From assembly GCA_023634235.1 (NCBI GenBank), contig JAMKCF010000002.1:6059722-6123721 (forward strand): a stretch of 64,000 nucleotides of DNA. The letters run 5' to 3'. Position 1 is the first letter of the stretch. The number at the start of each line of letters is the position of its first letter. The stretch is from Pisaster brevispinus. Taxonomy: Eukaryota > Echinodermata > Asteroidea > Forcipulatida > Asteriidae. A program made the position numbers and the translations under genes. Below, piece by piece: positions 8,631-19,130 of this stretch. A model generated the notes under the pieces. The model did not search any database. It worked only from the letters and a program-made list of their open reading frames with translations, and was not told the DNA's origin.

Positions 8631-9435
8631 CCTAAAGAATAATTTCTAGCGACTACGGTCTTGTGAAATATACAAGTAAAGTTTTTGCAACAATCCCTGG
8701 AAGTGTAAGTTCTTGAACAATTCAACCTGACCGATGTCGCTCTGTAGCTATACAAAAGTGAAACTTTGTTCTAAAAGTTTACATCTTCTAGATGCGCCTG
8801 AACACAACAAAAACAACTTGCGAGGCCAATCACAGACCCCGCGTACTATTGCTGTACGCAAACTCGTCTTTATAATGACGCAAGCCCGGCGCTTACAGCT
8901 GTGTATATCTACCCGCGTATAATGCATTTGACAGTGAATGCGGTAAAATGAATTAACCCAAGTGAGGGCGCTGCTTTTGGCTTGTGACGTCAAATGCAAG
9001 GGGGTCTAACAGGTGATGCACAGGTGTATCTAGAGAGAACATAGGTTAAAATGTTTCTCTATCGAGTAGATGTGTACAATATACAGCTTTGTTTTAAAGA
9101 AAAAAAACCTAAAAACTTGCGCTTTAACTAACAGCCTTTAGAAAACGACGTCATTGGAGCGGAAATGAAAAGTAACTGGCCTGGTACTTCAGGAAGCAAT
9201 CCGGCAGTGCAACGAAGTCAGGCGGATATTCATGTAAACCCATGATGTGTATAAACTAAACTAGAGAGTTTGGCACAATTGGCCTCCATTGTACAGACAG
9301 CTTAATTCAAACCAGTGATAGAGTTATAAAAGTCACTTCCTTCAATCGGTGACTTTAACAAGTGTGTATGATTGGCTGCTCATCGATTGTCAATCAAAAC
9401 CCAAAGTAGATTGCTGTTCACTTCAATGGAAATGC
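8631..9435. other. Non-coding, no feature seen
   Basis: AT-rich sequence without credible reading frames or repeats. Confidence 0.5.
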
Positions 9436-9440
9436 AACAG

Positions 9441-9540
9441 TATTTAAACGCGTCGTACCAGCAGCAATGTTCATAACAACTTTGCATCATCTCAGAGAAG
9501 AGGAACCGGGAGAGTTTGAACTAAAAAACACAACACCAAG
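9441..9540 (+). promoter_or_regulatory. TATA box and candidate non-coding first exon with splice donor
   Basis: TATTTAAA at 9441-9448 is followed about 25-30 bases later by a likely start region near 9470. A strong donor, CCAAG|GTAAGTG, falls at 9540/9541. No long frame exists in this exon. The next + strand acceptor with a coding exon is the one abutting the C1q gene ATG at 17464, so this may be that gene's untranslated first exon. That link is inference; an unrelated transcript is possible. Confidence 0.35.
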
Positions 9541-11460
9541 GTAAGTGTTTCTTGTTATACTGCTGGCACTTGCTATTGTTTCCAGATGCATGCAGTGCAT
9601 TTTTAAGTAGCCGGTTGCAGTTTTTTTTTACCGGAAATGAGGTTTCACTCTATACAGCTGCAGTTTGTATGCGGTAGTAAAGCCTGGTCCCTCCACCTAC
9701 CTCTGTCATGAAAGTGTACTGTCGCGGTACTGTGATTGTACATATCCATATGCATGGGTTTTTATTTCCCATCGAAACCACGCAATTGCAGCAATTTTTT
9801 ATGAGTTCTTTCTCACTATCCGTGCAGGTGTATTTGTGTATCTAATTTTGAACGAGGCTAAATTATTTGCTAATAACGTCATCGCTTTGTTTTAGTGCAA
9901 CGGCTTGTTATATAAGTTTAACAGTTTACCACTGCATATTTACATCGGACTGTGCAGGACAGTTCGTTATTGTGTTATTGGGTCAACATCATATAATTTT
10001 TGAAAGCTGTTATGTAGTTAATAGTAGTGCAACAATGAGCAACTGGGGCTAAGCCGATTTAGATTTTTGCCCAGACGGTGTACAGAGCACTGTTGTTGTT
10101 GTTGTTTTTTTTTTTTTTCTCTCTCTCTCTTTCTAAATCCACTGTGTTGATGTGTACGAATCGGTATGTAACTCACTAGAAATTGCACCAGCTCCGTCAA
10201 CTCTGAAGTTCAGGGGGAACGTTTGAGTTGGTTCGTGTTTGAAGGGACGTCATACTCGAAACTATTTGCCTATTCACCAAAAAGGTATGTCATAATTTGA
10301 TTCCGTGACTGACTTTGGTGGCCAAAAAAAGAAAAACAAATGTATAAGTATTACTATAAATTGTGAACGTTGCCGTTCTCTTATCCGTGGTCTGAGCGGT
10401 TCCAGGTGACACCAGGCGGTCAACTTGTAATGAGTAAGGAATCATTTACTTTTCTTGAGTACAGACGACACCACAACAAGCCTTCAAAAGATAACTCAAA
10501 TTAAAGTAATGTTCACAATAATCTGTTTTCAGTTGAGCAAGCAATTGACTTGTAATTTTACGAGGTCGCATGGTTTGTAGTATGTTTTCGTTGTTGACAC
10601 TAAAAAAAATACAAGGATAAAAATTGACCCGGATTCTTGTCCCAGAGGACCGTGTCTGAACTGACTTTTGCGCCGTTTTGTTTAAACTGACAATAATGGT
10701 TTTAACCCTAAACACAGAAACAAAGAGCCAATGATAAAATGGTAACAACAACAACGTTGATAATGAAAACAATCTTATCATCCGAAATCAAAGGAAATCT
10801 ACGCTTTTTCCTAATCTTTTAAAACGTTGAGGTCTTCGGCCAACCAAATTAAATTCGAAATGATTAATTGTGCGTATGTGTTGCCATACCCTAACCGAAA
10901 TATGAGTTTATTTGTATTTCTTTTGTGGAATACTTTCATCCCTGCCTTTTTAAACACACTGGAAATAAATGTTTGTCTTGTAAGGTTTAAGTTTTGAAAA
11001 TAAAACTGCATTTATACTGAACTGAATTACTGGATAGTTGGTTTCATCCAGCTCTTTCCGTCATCTTGTTTGTCGTGATTGAACCCGTCTTTACCCGTCT
11101 GACGGTTACTGTATTCTCGAATTAAAACTTATTACAATTAATTTGTAATGTCCCTCTTTCTATCAAAAATACAATAGTATCTAACCAAACCTGTCCCGTT
11201 ACCATTAGCTTTGCCCAAAACTTGATATTGCTGCATCCGGTCACCACAAAACCGTCTGACTATTTGTAATATTCATTAAGTGTCATTATGTGAAAAAAAC
11301 AAACACATATACACAGGTTTTATCAAATGTTACCACAACAACCGTTTGTGTGACAATGGTTTGAAGTTTAAGCGAGTCTTATTGTTTGTTTTTTTCGTTT
11401 CAACAATTATTATATACGTTATGTTTGTTTCTAACAAAATGTATTGTTTTCACGTGATAA
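9541..11460. other. Non-coding, simple repeat only
   Basis: No gene seen. A compound GTT/T/CT simple repeat lies at about 10090-10131. The block may be intron of the C1q gene. Confidence 0.4.
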
Positions 11461-11825
11461 TATTAACTGCGTTGTAGAAATTCAAAATTTGCGCCATATC
11501 CGGCGGCCATCGTGTTTTTACGATGTACTTTTTTGAATCTAGTATTCTTAACCTGATAGTTTTCAAACTTTCATGCCTAAACATAATGTAAAAGCATCAA
11601 CCAGGGCAATTGTTTGCACCTGATTACCATAAGCAAGTGTTGCTTGTACACGTGCGTACTCAACGTTACATGGCATTATTTGCATTTAAAGCTACCACAC
11701 ATTTTTTTTGCGCTTGCCCTGAAAGCAAATAATGGTGATTGCAAGCACAGAATTTGACGGTATGCAGAGCAGTGAAACTGTGCCCTGGTCTCATCAAATC
11801 ATTCTCGGAATCCAAAGCGGACGGT
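11461..11825 (+). repeat. Dispersed repeat, copy A
   Basis: This copy is uninterrupted. Its left part recurs at 12463-12535, its right part at 16088-16352, and an inverted right part at 63646-63815. It has no reading frame. The family is not one I can name. Confidence 0.75.
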
Positions 11826-12041
11826 GATAATACATAATATCAAGTGTGGAAACCACGACCGAGTGGACTGTCTGCTCAGTTGCATTCTGTGTCAAATATT
11901 GTCTTACTTTGCCGTTATTACGAATGTGAAATGTCGTAGAACGTGCAATACTAGAAATGTGTGAACTAAGTGTTATGGAAGAGTCGAGCGGTTATTGCGG
12001 AGTCATATATACTAATATGGGAAATATAAACTTTAGAGAGT

Positions 12042-12426
12042 TGTTGACGTGATCAATGCGAACATAATGTGGTCTGTTTTGCAAATAGGATTTGCACCGT
12101 CTAAGGGCTGTACCTTGTCAACCAATAACATCACGAAGTCTCTTGAGCAAAATAGTGTAATCCACGGTGTCAAAAGCCGCACTCAAATCAAGCAGAATCA
12201 GGGCAGTCTCATGGCCTTCATTCATAGCACATACAATGTCATTTTGCACACGCAAAGGTGCCGAATCAGTGCTATGCCTAGACTTGTATGCAGATTGGAA
12301 TTTATCAGCAAGGCCAAAGTCAGAGGTAACAGTATTCCATCTGGAGGCAACAATGCGCCCAATGGTCTTGCCAATATACTTCAAATTAGCCACCGGTCTC
12401 TAGTTAGACAAGGTCTCTATATATTC
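12042..12426 (-). pseudogene. Reverse transcriptase fragment of a non-LTR retrotransposon
   Basis: Minus-strand RT palm/finger segment: RPVANLKYIGKTIGRIV, then FQSAYKSRHSTDSAPL, then ALILLDLSAAFDTVDYTILL (the catalytic motif A with Asp). A stop replaces the Tyr of the SN-Y-RP motif and TGA replaces Trp after DVIG. The fragment continues to about 12042 with a YLQNRPHYVRI segment. It lies between repeat copies A and B and does not belong to the LINE that follows, which is on the other strand. Confidence 0.75.
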
Positions 12427-12462
12427 AAACTGGCTTCTTGATTACGAATGTAAGCTGTCTTG

Positions 12463-12535
12463 ATATTAACTGTGTTGTAGAAATCAAAATATGCACCATA
12501 TCTGGCGTCCATCGCGTTTTCACGGTGTAGTTTTT
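12463..12535 (+). repeat. Dispersed repeat, copy B (left part)
   Basis: Matches 11461-11535. It stops at the T-run where the LINE 5' end begins; the matching right part resumes at 16088 after the LINE. Confidence 0.7.
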
Positions 12536-12746
12536 TTTTTTTTTTGCTTTTCAGCTTAATTGTGCTCATTATGATTATTTTTGTGGCTCGAGGTGCAACA
12601 CTTGCATTCGCTATGTATTGTATTATGTTCATGCTCATTTATTTGCTTAATTTGTATTAACTGTTCGTCATATAAGCTAACTGTGTTCATTATTGTTGCT
12701 TAAAATAATTGCTTTTTTTGTTTTGTTTTTCGTTGTTTCGTCTGGG

Positions 12747-15695
12747 ATGTTTTCTAACTTGACTGTTGATGATCAATCTGATAATAACGGTATTTGTTAT
12801 AATTTCGAAAGTGATGGTTTGAATGCTTTAAACATACCTACGCATGGCTATTTTTCTATCTTTTACATGAACTCTAGGAGTCTCTGTAGACATTTCTATA
12901 ACATTCAAGATTTTCTGTCCACTTTGATTCATCCTTTTTCCATCTATGGATTTGGTGAAACTTGGTTCAGGGAATCCCCTCCTCCATATGTTACGATGAC
13001 CGATTACAACTTGGTCCATTCTTCCCGTTCTCATAAGCTTGGAGGAGGGGTGGCTTTATTTGTTAGCAATTCTCTGAAATTTCGTGTTCGCCATGATCTC
13101 ATGCCTTCTTTTGATGGTTGTGAGTCAATATTTATTGAAATTGAGCGTGGCTCTTCTTGTAATCTGATTGTAGGAAATGTCTACAGGGCTCCTGGTAGTG
13201 ATCTTGTTAATTTTCAACAATGTTTTGACTTATGTCTCAATACCATTGCTAAAGAGAAGAAGCTGTGTTATTTAATGGGAGATTTTAATCTTAATTTCCT
13301 TACTTGTTCTGAACATCAGCCCACAGACGACTTTGTGAATACCATTTATTCCTACGGCTTCCGTCCTTTGATCGATCAGCCTACACGCATCACCCCTCAC
13401 AGCTCCACCCTGATTGATAACATACTAACCAACAATGACACTGACATTTCTGCAGGTATTCTTAATACTGATATTTCTGACCATTTGCCTCTTTTACAAG
13501 TCACAAATTCTTGTTTCCTCAATTCTACTCCTATCGAAAATACATATGTTACAAGGAACATCAATAGTAATACCTTGTATTCTTTTACTCTTGATATAGA
13601 GTCTACGGACTGGGGTGAAGTCTTTAAATGTCAGGAAGCTGAATCTGCTTATAATGTTTTTCTTTCTCGTTTTTCTGACATCTATAATCACCATTTCCCT
13701 CTCATCACCAAAAGGATCGGCAGGCAAAAGAATCAACCATGGATCACCAAGGCCATCATTAATTCCTGCAATAGGAAGAACAAGTTATATCGGCGTTTTC
13801 TGCGCAATCCATCTGCGCAGAATGAACATCTGTATACAAATTACAAGAACCGCCTGACATCAATATTTCGTCTTGCCAAGAAAAGTTACTACGCCAATAA
13901 GTTCGACAAGTGTAAAAATAACATGAAGAGCACTTGGCGGGAAATAAACAAAATTCTTGGTAAAGGTAAAAAGGCTGACCTTCCCAACAAATGTCATGAT
14001 GACGAGCAGGTTTTCTCAGACCCTGCTGGTATTGCCAATGCCTTCAATTCTTATTTTACTAACATTGGTGCATCACTTGCTAATAATATTCCGTCGACTA
14101 ATTCTCATTTCATGGACTACTTGCACAACTCTAACACTTCGTCTTTATTTCTTATTCCAACTAACCCCTTTGAAATAATTGATATTGCTGGCAAGCTCAA
14201 CGGTGACACCAGTAGTGGATTTGATGACGTCAAATCTTCGGTCGTTAAATCTGTCATCTCTCTTATTGCACACCCCTTAGCCCATATATTTAATCTTTCT
14301 TTTCTTACTGGCTCCGTTCCCTCGAACTTAAAGATTGCTAAAGTCACTCCTGTTTTTAAAGATGGCGATCCCGAGGACATTCACAATTATCGACCTATTT
14401 CTGTTCTCCCTTGTTTTTCTAAGTTACTCGAGCGACTTGTCTACAATCGCTTGTTCAAATTCCTTTCCAACTTCAACATTCTCTTCGATAATCAGTTTGG
14501 CTTTCGAAGCAATCACTCAACCGATATGGCTCTTATTCATCTCACTGATCTAATCTCTAGTTCTTTGTGTGATAAATTGTATATAGCTGGAGTGTTCATC
14601 GATCTATTTAAGGCTTTCGATACAATTGATCACACGATCCTTCTTTCTAAACTGAACTTCTATGGTGTTAGGGGGTGTGCTCTACAATGGTTTAAGGACT
14701 ATCTTGACAACCGCCAGCAATATACCCTCATTGGTGATTGTAGCTCCCTTCAGAGCTCTATTACACATGGTGTTCCACAGGGGTCGATTCTTGGGCCCCT
14801 TTTGTTTCTGATTTATGTAAATGATTTACATAATTGCTCTTCTTTATTATCTTTTCTTTTATTTGCTGACGACACTACTATTATCTTTTCTAATCCCAGT
14901 TTTGATTCTCTTGTCTCCACTCTCAACGATGAGCTTATCAAAGTCTCATCCTGGTTCAAATCTAATCAACTTTCTTTGAATTCGAACAGAACCAAATGCA
15001 TTTTCTTCAATAAATCCAACGATTTTTCTTCTTTAAATTTCTCAATCAGCATCGACAATACCCCCATCTCTATTGTTCGTTCTACAAAATTCTTGGGTGT
15101 CATTGTAGATGACAAACTCAACTGGAGTGACCATATCTCTTCGGTCACTAAAATTGTCCCTCGCAATACCGGCGTTTTGTCTAAACTTCGCTCTTTTCTT
15201 CCATCTTCTACTTTAGTTTCTCTCTATAACACACTTATCTTGCCTTATCTGAACTATTGTAACATCGTTTGGGCACGCTCCAGTAACAACAAACTTCATT
15301 CACTCACTACCATCCAAAAACGGGCCATTAGAATTTGCACCCTTTCAGGTCCACGGGATCATACCGCCCCCCTTTTCACTTCACTGCAAACATTAACTCT
15401 TTCAGATATTAACAAGCTCCACACAGGGATTTTCATGTACAAACACGTTAATAAACTTCTTCCTCAAGTTTTCTCTTCTTATTTCACTGCAGTTCATCAA
15501 GTTCACGGTCATAATACTAGATCCCATCGCAACTTTTTTCTGCCATTCACACGCACTTCATACTCTTTGAACACATTAAGATTCTATGGACCTCGTCTTT
15601 GGAACGGTATTGATGGTAACATTAAATCAGGGTCGTCTGTTGGCTGTTTTAGGAACTCGTATAAAAAACATCTTGTCTTTAATTATCTAAGGTAG
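12747..15695 (+). CDS. LINE endonuclease-reverse transcriptase, intact
   Basis: The first ATG of the open frame is at 12747 (982 aa); the frame is open from 12681 upstream and would add a hydrophobic leader if a non-ATG start were used. Residues about 35-250 are an APE-type endonuclease: FYMNSRSL, ETWFRE, GGGVALFVSN, GDFNLNF and SDHLPL with the catalytic Asp/His. The RT follows: PVFKDGDPEDIHNYRPIS, FGFRSNHSTDMAL, GVFIDLFKAFDTIDH, HGVPQGSILGPLLF and LLFADDTTI with the double Asp. A C-terminal HNTRSHRNFF...LRFYGPRLWNGI domain closes it. The motif A position usually Ser-Lys is Phe-Lys here. No frameshift or stop is present, so the protein may be active. Confidence 0.85.
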   Translation: MFSNLTVDDQSDNNGICYNFESDGLNALNIPTHGYFSIFYMNSRSLCRHFYNIQDFLSTLIHPFSIYGFGETWFRESPPPYVTMTDYNLVHSSRSHKLGGGVALFVSNSLKFRVRHDLMPSFDGCESIFIEIERGSSCNLIVGNVYRAPGSDLVNFQQCFDLCLNTIAKEKKLCYLMGDFNLNFLTCSEHQPTDDFVNTIYSYGFRPLIDQPTRITPHSSTLIDNILTNNDTDISAGILNTDISDHLPLLQVTNSCFLNSTPIENTYVTRNINSNTLYSFTLDIESTDWGEVFKCQEAESAYNVFLSRFSDIYNHHFPLITKRIGRQKNQPWITKAIINSCNRKNKLYRRFLRNPSAQNEHLYTNYKNRLTSIFRLAKKSYYANKFDKCKNNMKSTWREINKILGKGKKADLPNKCHDDEQVFSDPAGIANAFNSYFTNIGASLANNIPSTNSHFMDYLHNSNTSSLFLIPTNPFEIIDIAGKLNGDTSSGFDDVKSSVVKSVISLIAHPLAHIFNLSFLTGSVPSNLKIAKVTPVFKDGDPEDIHNYRPISVLPCFSKLLERLVYNRLFKFLSNFNILFDNQFGFRSNHSTDMALIHLTDLISSSLCDKLYIAGVFIDLFKAFDTIDHTILLSKLNFYGVRGCALQWFKDYLDNRQQYTLIGDCSSLQSSITHGVPQGSILGPLLFLIYVNDLHNCSSLLSFLLFADDTTIIFSNPSFDSLVSTLNDELIKVSSWFKSNQLSLNSNRTKCIFFNKSNDFSSLNFSISIDNTPISIVRSTKFLGVIVDDKLNWSDHISSVTKIVPRNTGVLSKLRSFLPSSTLVSLYNTLILPYLNYCNIVWARSSNNKLHSLTTIQKRAIRICTLSGPRDHTAPLFTSLQTLTLSDINKLHTGIFMYKHVNKLLPQVFSSYFTAVHQVHGHNTRSHRNFFLPFTRTSYSLNTLRFYGPRLWNGIDGNIKSGSSVGCFRNSYKKHLVFNYLR

Positions 15696-16057
15696 CTCCT
15701 TCTCTTTCATCATTATTCTATCTCTACTGAGAATATTTGCGTTCCCCTTTCAGTTTTATTTCATTCCAGCATGTTAGTTTGTTATCTGTTTTGTTGTTTT
15801 GTCTGTCCTGTTTCTGTTTTCATGTCTGTCTTATGTGATTAGTTTAAGTTTTGCTTTGTTCGTTGTATTGTTCACATACAGGCATTTCTGTACAAGACTT
15901 TTCTGTCTTCTGAATATGCCTCCTAAATTGCCTCTGTTTCATTTGTGTCATTTCGCCTTCATTTTATTACTGTTGCCTTCTTTTAATGCCTTTTGTCATA
16001 ATGACCTTCTGTATTTCTTACTGATTGTACATTTTGCAATTTGGAAATAAATGTTGA

Positions 16058-16079
16058 GATGAATGAATGAATGAATGAA
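16058..16079 (+). repeat. (TGAA)n 3' tail of the LINE
   Basis: Five or so TGAA units end the LINE; such microsatellite tails are usual for CR1/L2-type elements. Confidence 0.7.
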
Positions 16080-16087
16080 GGTAGTAT

Positions 16088-16352
16088 TTTTAACATGCTT
16101 ATTTGCAAACTTGCATGCCTACAAAAAATGTAAAATCATCAACCAGGGCCAGCTTTCTTACATCTGATTACCGTAAGCAACTGTTGCTTGTGCGCGTGAG
16201 TACTCAAAGTTAATTGGCAACATTTGCAGTGAAAGCTGCCACAAATTGTTTGCGCTTGCCCTGAAAGCAAGTAATGATGATTGCAAGCCCATAATTTGAC
16301 AGTGAGCAGAGTAGTGAAATCGTGCCCTAGTCTAATCAAATCATTCTAAATT
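16088..16352 (+). repeat. Dispersed repeat, copy C (right part)
   Basis: Continues repeat copy B after the LINE; aligned along its length with 11560-11825. An inverted partial copy lies at 63646-63815 upstream of the second C1q gene. Confidence 0.75.
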
Positions 16353-16359
16353 TTTACAT

Positions 16360-17450
16360 GGTTGTTGTATAAACAAATCATCAAAATATCACGTAATTAA
16401 CGACAAATGTGAGAAACCGCGGTCAAAGGTCAGCTCATCCAAGGATCGGTACAAAAACATCGCAAGGAAAAACACCCGGAAGGTGGTCCAACGAAAAGTA
16501 AAAAGTAAAAAAACAAAACCACACTATAAATCCAAAGGGAAAGCCAGCAAAAGCAGCAATATGAGGGGTGGACATTATGCAGCTATCATAGAAGTAGACC
16601 AGCTGTATGGGATAAATATTCCCCGTCGTCGCCCCGTGTGTGTAGCCAAGCAATACGTTGCAATAGTTAGGGCGTAATAGATAGGGGTTTCAGACTGAAA
16701 CCTTCCTAAAAACCGTAATTGTTGGTCTGGCTCCCTACCCTCTGCAAGCTCCCAAGCTCACGGCTAGACCGGCAAGCTGGGGAGTTCATGCCCCGGGGCT
16801 TGTCTCTCTGGCCCCACGAGACACGGCACCGGATGTACTGGATATGCCCAAGGTTTACGTTCCGCTAGCTCCCACGCTGGTGCGCCGTAAAAAACGCTTC
16901 GGTTGCACGGACTCTCTAAATTCGAATTTTAAGTTCGATTTGTCATCACCATTTTCAAATTGTATCAATAATCTGAATACATAGTCCTTTTTGTCAAATA
17001 CTAATGAATAAAAAAAAACTGATTTAAATTGAGTTCAGTAAATTACTTTTATACTGCTGGAAGTAAAACTAACTCCGAAGATCACGTGGTTTATCCGAAC
17101 CTCTTTGTTGGTTCGGATGAATCATGTGACCTTCGTTTTTGAAAATGCTCAAAAACTGCAAAATTTGATGGTTTATTTTAGAAACCGTTTTCTCCATTCC
17201 TGGAAAACCTTTGAAGTCATATGTTAGCCTATTTTGTAGCCCAAAAAGCCCAATGAATCCGGTGTGCCCCTTTAAAAAACGGTCGGAACTGGAAGTCTTT
17301 AGGAGAGTAATATAGGTCTACTTTTGAAAATCCGTAAAGTTAACGTTACAAATAAAATTGCATTCCCGAAAAGAGGCAATTTAAACAAAAAACACATTTT
17401 GTTTCTATTCACAAAAAATGTCATAATCGCTTGTTTCTCCTTTTTTTGTA
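16360..17450. other. Upstream region/intron of C1q gene 1
   Basis: No coding exon recognised. It holds a GC-rich block at about 16700-16910 of unknown type, a short perfect palindrome near 16686-16702 and the hairpin at 17077-17134. A short frame at 16483-16677 has a Lys/Ser-rich start but no known domain. Confidence 0.35.
17077..17134. repeat. 25-bp imperfect inverted repeat
   Basis: Arms 17077-17101 and 17110-17134 match at 21 of 25 positions around an 8-base spacer. Each arm carries an E-box-like CACGTG/CATGTG core. It may be a MITE remnant or a cis element 330 bases before the C1q start. Confidence 0.6.
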
Positions 17451-17463
17451 TTTTTAATTTCAG
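17451..17463 (+). promoter_or_regulatory. Splice acceptor directly before the C1q gene 1 ATG
   Basis: A pyrimidine-rich stretch ending TTTTTAATTTCAG touches the ATG at 17464. The second C1q gene has the same arrangement, so a 5' untranslated intron is conserved between them. Confidence 0.7.
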
Positions 17464-18276
17464 ATGAAGATTATCTCAAAATTGGCCGTTGTTTTTGTGA
17501 TCTTAAAAAATCAGTTCATGGTGGCTACAAGTGCAGTTTCACCTGATCCCGATGTGACGTGTAATTCCTGCTGCCAGGGCCGAGACGGAATACATGGAAT
17601 TCCCGGATCAAACGGGAACCATGGGCCAGTGGGTCCTAGAGGTGATGCAGGCTCTCCTGGTGAAGTTGGTGAACTCGGGGCTAAAGGCGACAAGGGGTCA
17701 GATGGACTGGTTGGTGAGCAAGGCGCTAAAGGGGATCATGGACTGAAGGGAGAGCAGGGAGTCGGTCATCCAGGGAAACAAGGACCTCAAGGTATGCCTG
17801 GAATGAATGGTTCGAAGGGCAAGATAGGTGAGCATGGACCAGCTGGACAGACTGGTGAAGCAGGTGAATGCAGTACGCGACGGTCCGCCTTCACTGCAGT
17901 GAGGAATACCAACTTCAGCCCTCCATCCCCCTGGGATCCTCTGCCCTTTGAAGAGTTACTGTTTTCAGTGGAAGGAACTGATTTCAACTTGAGTAACGGC
18001 ACGTTTACATGCACTGTGCCTGGGACATACGTCTTCATGTTCTCAGTCCAGAAACTATCAGCTGGGTCTTACCTGTATATTCGTCTGATGAAGAACCATG
18101 ACAATAACACCATTGTTATCGGGCATGTAAACGCCGGAGGTCATCATCAAGTGAGCAGCAGTGCGGTTATTCCCCTGCACTATGGAGATCAAGTTCACTT
18201 ACGTGTACACGGTCAATTATATAGTAATGAGTATCATTACACGAATTTTAGTGGGTTCATGTTGTACGAAATCTAA
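17464..18276 (+). CDS. Secreted collagen-C1q domain protein, 270 aa (paralogue 1)
   Basis: C1q-domain proteins bind microbial or endogenous ligands as trimers and act as lectin- or complement-type recognition factors. Residues 1-24 are a signal peptide (hydrophobic core LAVVFVIL). Cys33, Cys36 and Cys37 (CNSCC) precede the collagen region and could link trimers. From Gly39 to about 135 runs Gly-X-Y collagen, with one phase break at GEQGVGHPG. A globular C1q head follows (about 140-270): RRSAFTAV at the start, LSNGTFTCTVPGTYVFMFSV as the conserved core and SGFMLYEI at the end. The single coding exon, the ATG right after an acceptor and a close paralogue at 62458-63276 argue for a real gene. 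Expected site: extracellular fluid. Which ligand it binds is unknown. Confidence 0.85.
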   Translation: MKIISKLAVVFVILKNQFMVATSAVSPDPDVTCNSCCQGRDGIHGIPGSNGNHGPVGPRGDAGSPGEVGELGAKGDKGSDGLVGEQGAKGDHGLKGEQGVGHPGKQGPQGMPGMNGSKGKIGEHGPAGQTGEAGECSTRRSAFTAVRNTNFSPPSPWDPLPFEELLFSVEGTDFNLSNGTFTCTVPGTYVFMFSVQKLSAGSYLYIRLMKNHDNNTIVIGHVNAGGHHQVSSSAVIPLHYGDQVHLRVHGQLYSNEYHYTNFSGFMLYEI

Positions 18277-18415
18277 ATTAAACATAAACACAAACAATAT
18301 ATTTCAGATAATGCTTGTTTACAACACAACTTAACTGAAACTTGAATGTGTGATGTCAACAAAATGTTTTATATTTAACTCTTCGTGACACCATCAAAAA
18401 AAATCACACACTTAT

Positions 18416-18855
18416 GCCATCAGGCACTTTTCAAGTGTCCGTTTGATATTTTGCGTGTAATACGTGTTTTTTGAGAACACAATCATGTTTAAATCGCCCA
18501 AACTATTGGATATAGACCCTTGTGACTAAATAAAATAAATCCAAGCAAAATTTCCATTGAGATCAGCCCACAAGTGTATCTAAGCCATTTGTTTGAATAA
18601 AACCCTCGTGTTTGATGAGTCAGCAAAAACATCATAATTTCTTACATTTCTTACATTTACCAAGGGAATACCGGGAGAACTGGTCATTGGTGGATTTTTT
18701 TTGTGTGAAATCAACCCCGATGGTAACAAGACAATTGGCATGCTATTTGGCTAGGTGTAGTTGAGGAACCTTATATTTTTTAAATACAAATAAAATAAAA
18801 TGGCGGAGTAATTACTTTTTAATTAAAAACGGACACCTGAAAAGTGCCTGATGGC
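18416..18855. mobile_element. MITE with 29-bp terminal inverted repeats
   Basis: TIRs 18416-18444 and 18827-18855 match at 28 of 29 positions (GCCATCAGGCACTTTTCA start). The flanks TTAT and TTAA suggest a TTA-type target duplication. The internal 380 bases have no frame. Two overlapping AATAAA signals lie inside at 18529-18539. Confidence 0.75.
18529..18539 (+). terminator. Candidate polyadenylation signals of C1q gene 1, inside the MITE
   Basis: AATAAA occurs twice, overlapping, 253 bases after the stop codon. No canonical AATAAA occurs between the stop and the MITE, so the MITE may supply the signal. Confidence 0.35.
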
Positions 18856-19130
18856 TTAATCGAGGGTTAAAGTAACAGCTTTTAGCGAAAAGGGGGAATA
18901 TTTGTTCTGTCATGAATCGAATGAGAACAGTATTTTGTTTTAAATAGCGTAAGACAATGAAAACAATCTATACTACACCTGTGACTGTATTTGTTTGCAA
19001 ACCTGTTTCTTTTGACAGAAAGGAACAATGGCAATGTTTGTGTGGTTGTCGTTTTTGTGTTGTTTTGTTTGGGGTGCTTTATTCTTCAGTCAATCCTGTT
19101 AAGAGTTTATACAATTTTGTTTTATATATA
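18856..19130. other. Non-coding, no feature seen
   Basis: AT-rich spacer between the MITE and the tandem repeat. Confidence 0.4.

Larger units (their letters stand above)
12536..16080 (+). mobile_element. Full-length-looking non-LTR retrotransposon (CR1/L2/jockey group)
   Basis: One element from the T-run after repeat copy B to a TGAA-type tandem tail at 16058-16079. It contains one long open frame for endonuclease and reverse transcriptase, a 5' leader of about 210 bases and a 3' untranslated stretch of about 360 bases with AATAAA near 16046. The flanks are the two halves of the same repeat, so it inserted into that repeat. Insertion is recent relative to the other LINEs here, judging by the unbroken frame. 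Confidence 0.8.
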
